DNA of 43,443 bases from Lachnospiraceae bacterium (GTDB lineage Bacteria > Bacillota > Clostridia > Lachnospirales > Lachnospiraceae), in assembly GCA_022769625.1 (NCBI GenBank), contig JALEJP010000056.1, positions 1 through 43,443 on the forward strand. Reading direction: 5' to 3'. The notes below the pieces were generated by a model. The model was not told where the DNA came from and did not search any database. It saw nothing but the letters and a program-made list of their open reading frames with translations. Made by a program: the position numbers and the translations under genes. Position 1 is the first letter of the stretch, and each line of letters opens with the position of its first letter. Of this stretch, positions 43,342 through 43,443 are shown in pieces.

Positions 43342-43443
43342 AATTCAGTATCATTTTTAAAAATTACGGTGGCAAATCGGTGGCAACTAGACTGAACATG
43401 CGCATGAAGCTCTTGAAAAACCGCTTATTTCCGCGATAATAAG
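43342..43443. other. Right edge: short direct repeats and a palindrome, no gene seen
   Basis: CGGTGGCAA occurs at 43367-43375 and again at 43378-43386, an 11-base period. CATGCGCATG (43397-43406) is a perfect palindrome. Open frames here are too short to call. The pattern could be integrase-binding sites or the edge of an integrated element that continues outside the window. Confidence 0.3.

Overview
The window looks like chromosome from a gut Lachnospiraceae-type Firmicute (Bacillota, Clostridia). The evidence is strong AGGAGG ribosome sites on nearly every gene, TTGACA/TATAAT promoters with 17-base spacers, A/T-tailed bidirectional terminators, very large secreted proteins ending in a lysine-rich FnIII domain, a sucrose PTS operon, PdxST vitamin B6 synthesis and paired purine permeases. 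I cannot name the genus from sequence alone. No tRNA, rRNA, CRISPR array or intact transposase is visible.

Layout. 1-1150: an AT-rich stretch with the start of a gene leaving the window, an unrecognised beta-propeller-like protein and a truncated RhuM remnant. 1155-4698: an NCS2 purine permease behind a secreted CAP-domain/LRR protein. 4915-5316: a double-ACT sensor protein. 5456-9622: a sucrose module (scrB, scrA, LacI regulator) with three matching operators. 9693-13522: CutC, a two-domain CmpB-like membrane protein and, divergently, a Lon-like ATPase with no protease domain. 13639-19150: a secreted C39-type peptidase with InlB-type repeats, and a CNNM/CBS (HlyC/CorC) membrane protein. 19157-27436: one 2759-residue secreted glycosidase with two GH43 catalytic domains, three LamG-like modules, Ig-like and FnIII domains. 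27660-30543: a YghZ-type aldo/keto reductase with a divergent MerR regulator, then a 4Fe-4S protein. 30645-31854: two overlapping genes of unknown function. 32029-33465: pdxST. 33571-34438: a membrane protein, XRE regulator and a 50-residue protein joined by ATGA overlaps. 34698-37423: an orphan HicB-like protein, fructose-6-phosphate aldolase and a second purine permease. 37530-40788: a beta-helix lipoprotein and a threonine-aldolase-like enzyme. 40870-43443: an AT-rich accessory stretch with a broken FnIII fragment, a strongly folded non-coding element, a broken flavin reductase, and a second aldo/keto reductase with its MerR regulator.

How it fits together. The gene set suits a saccharolytic mucosal or plant-fibre commensal. 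Surface glycosidases release arabinose-type sugars, sucrose enters by PTS and is cleaved inside, and purines are salvaged by two different permeases. Two separate MerR-aldo/keto reductase pairs each carry the 19-base promoter spacer typical of MerR activation, with a palindrome in it, so both probably respond to small electrophiles or redox signals.

The least explained item is the roughly 190-base element at 41267-41460. It can fold into a closing stem with three arms, and the larger unit around it is flanked by an 8-base direct repeat. It is either a MITE-like element or a structured RNA; the sequence alone does not decide.
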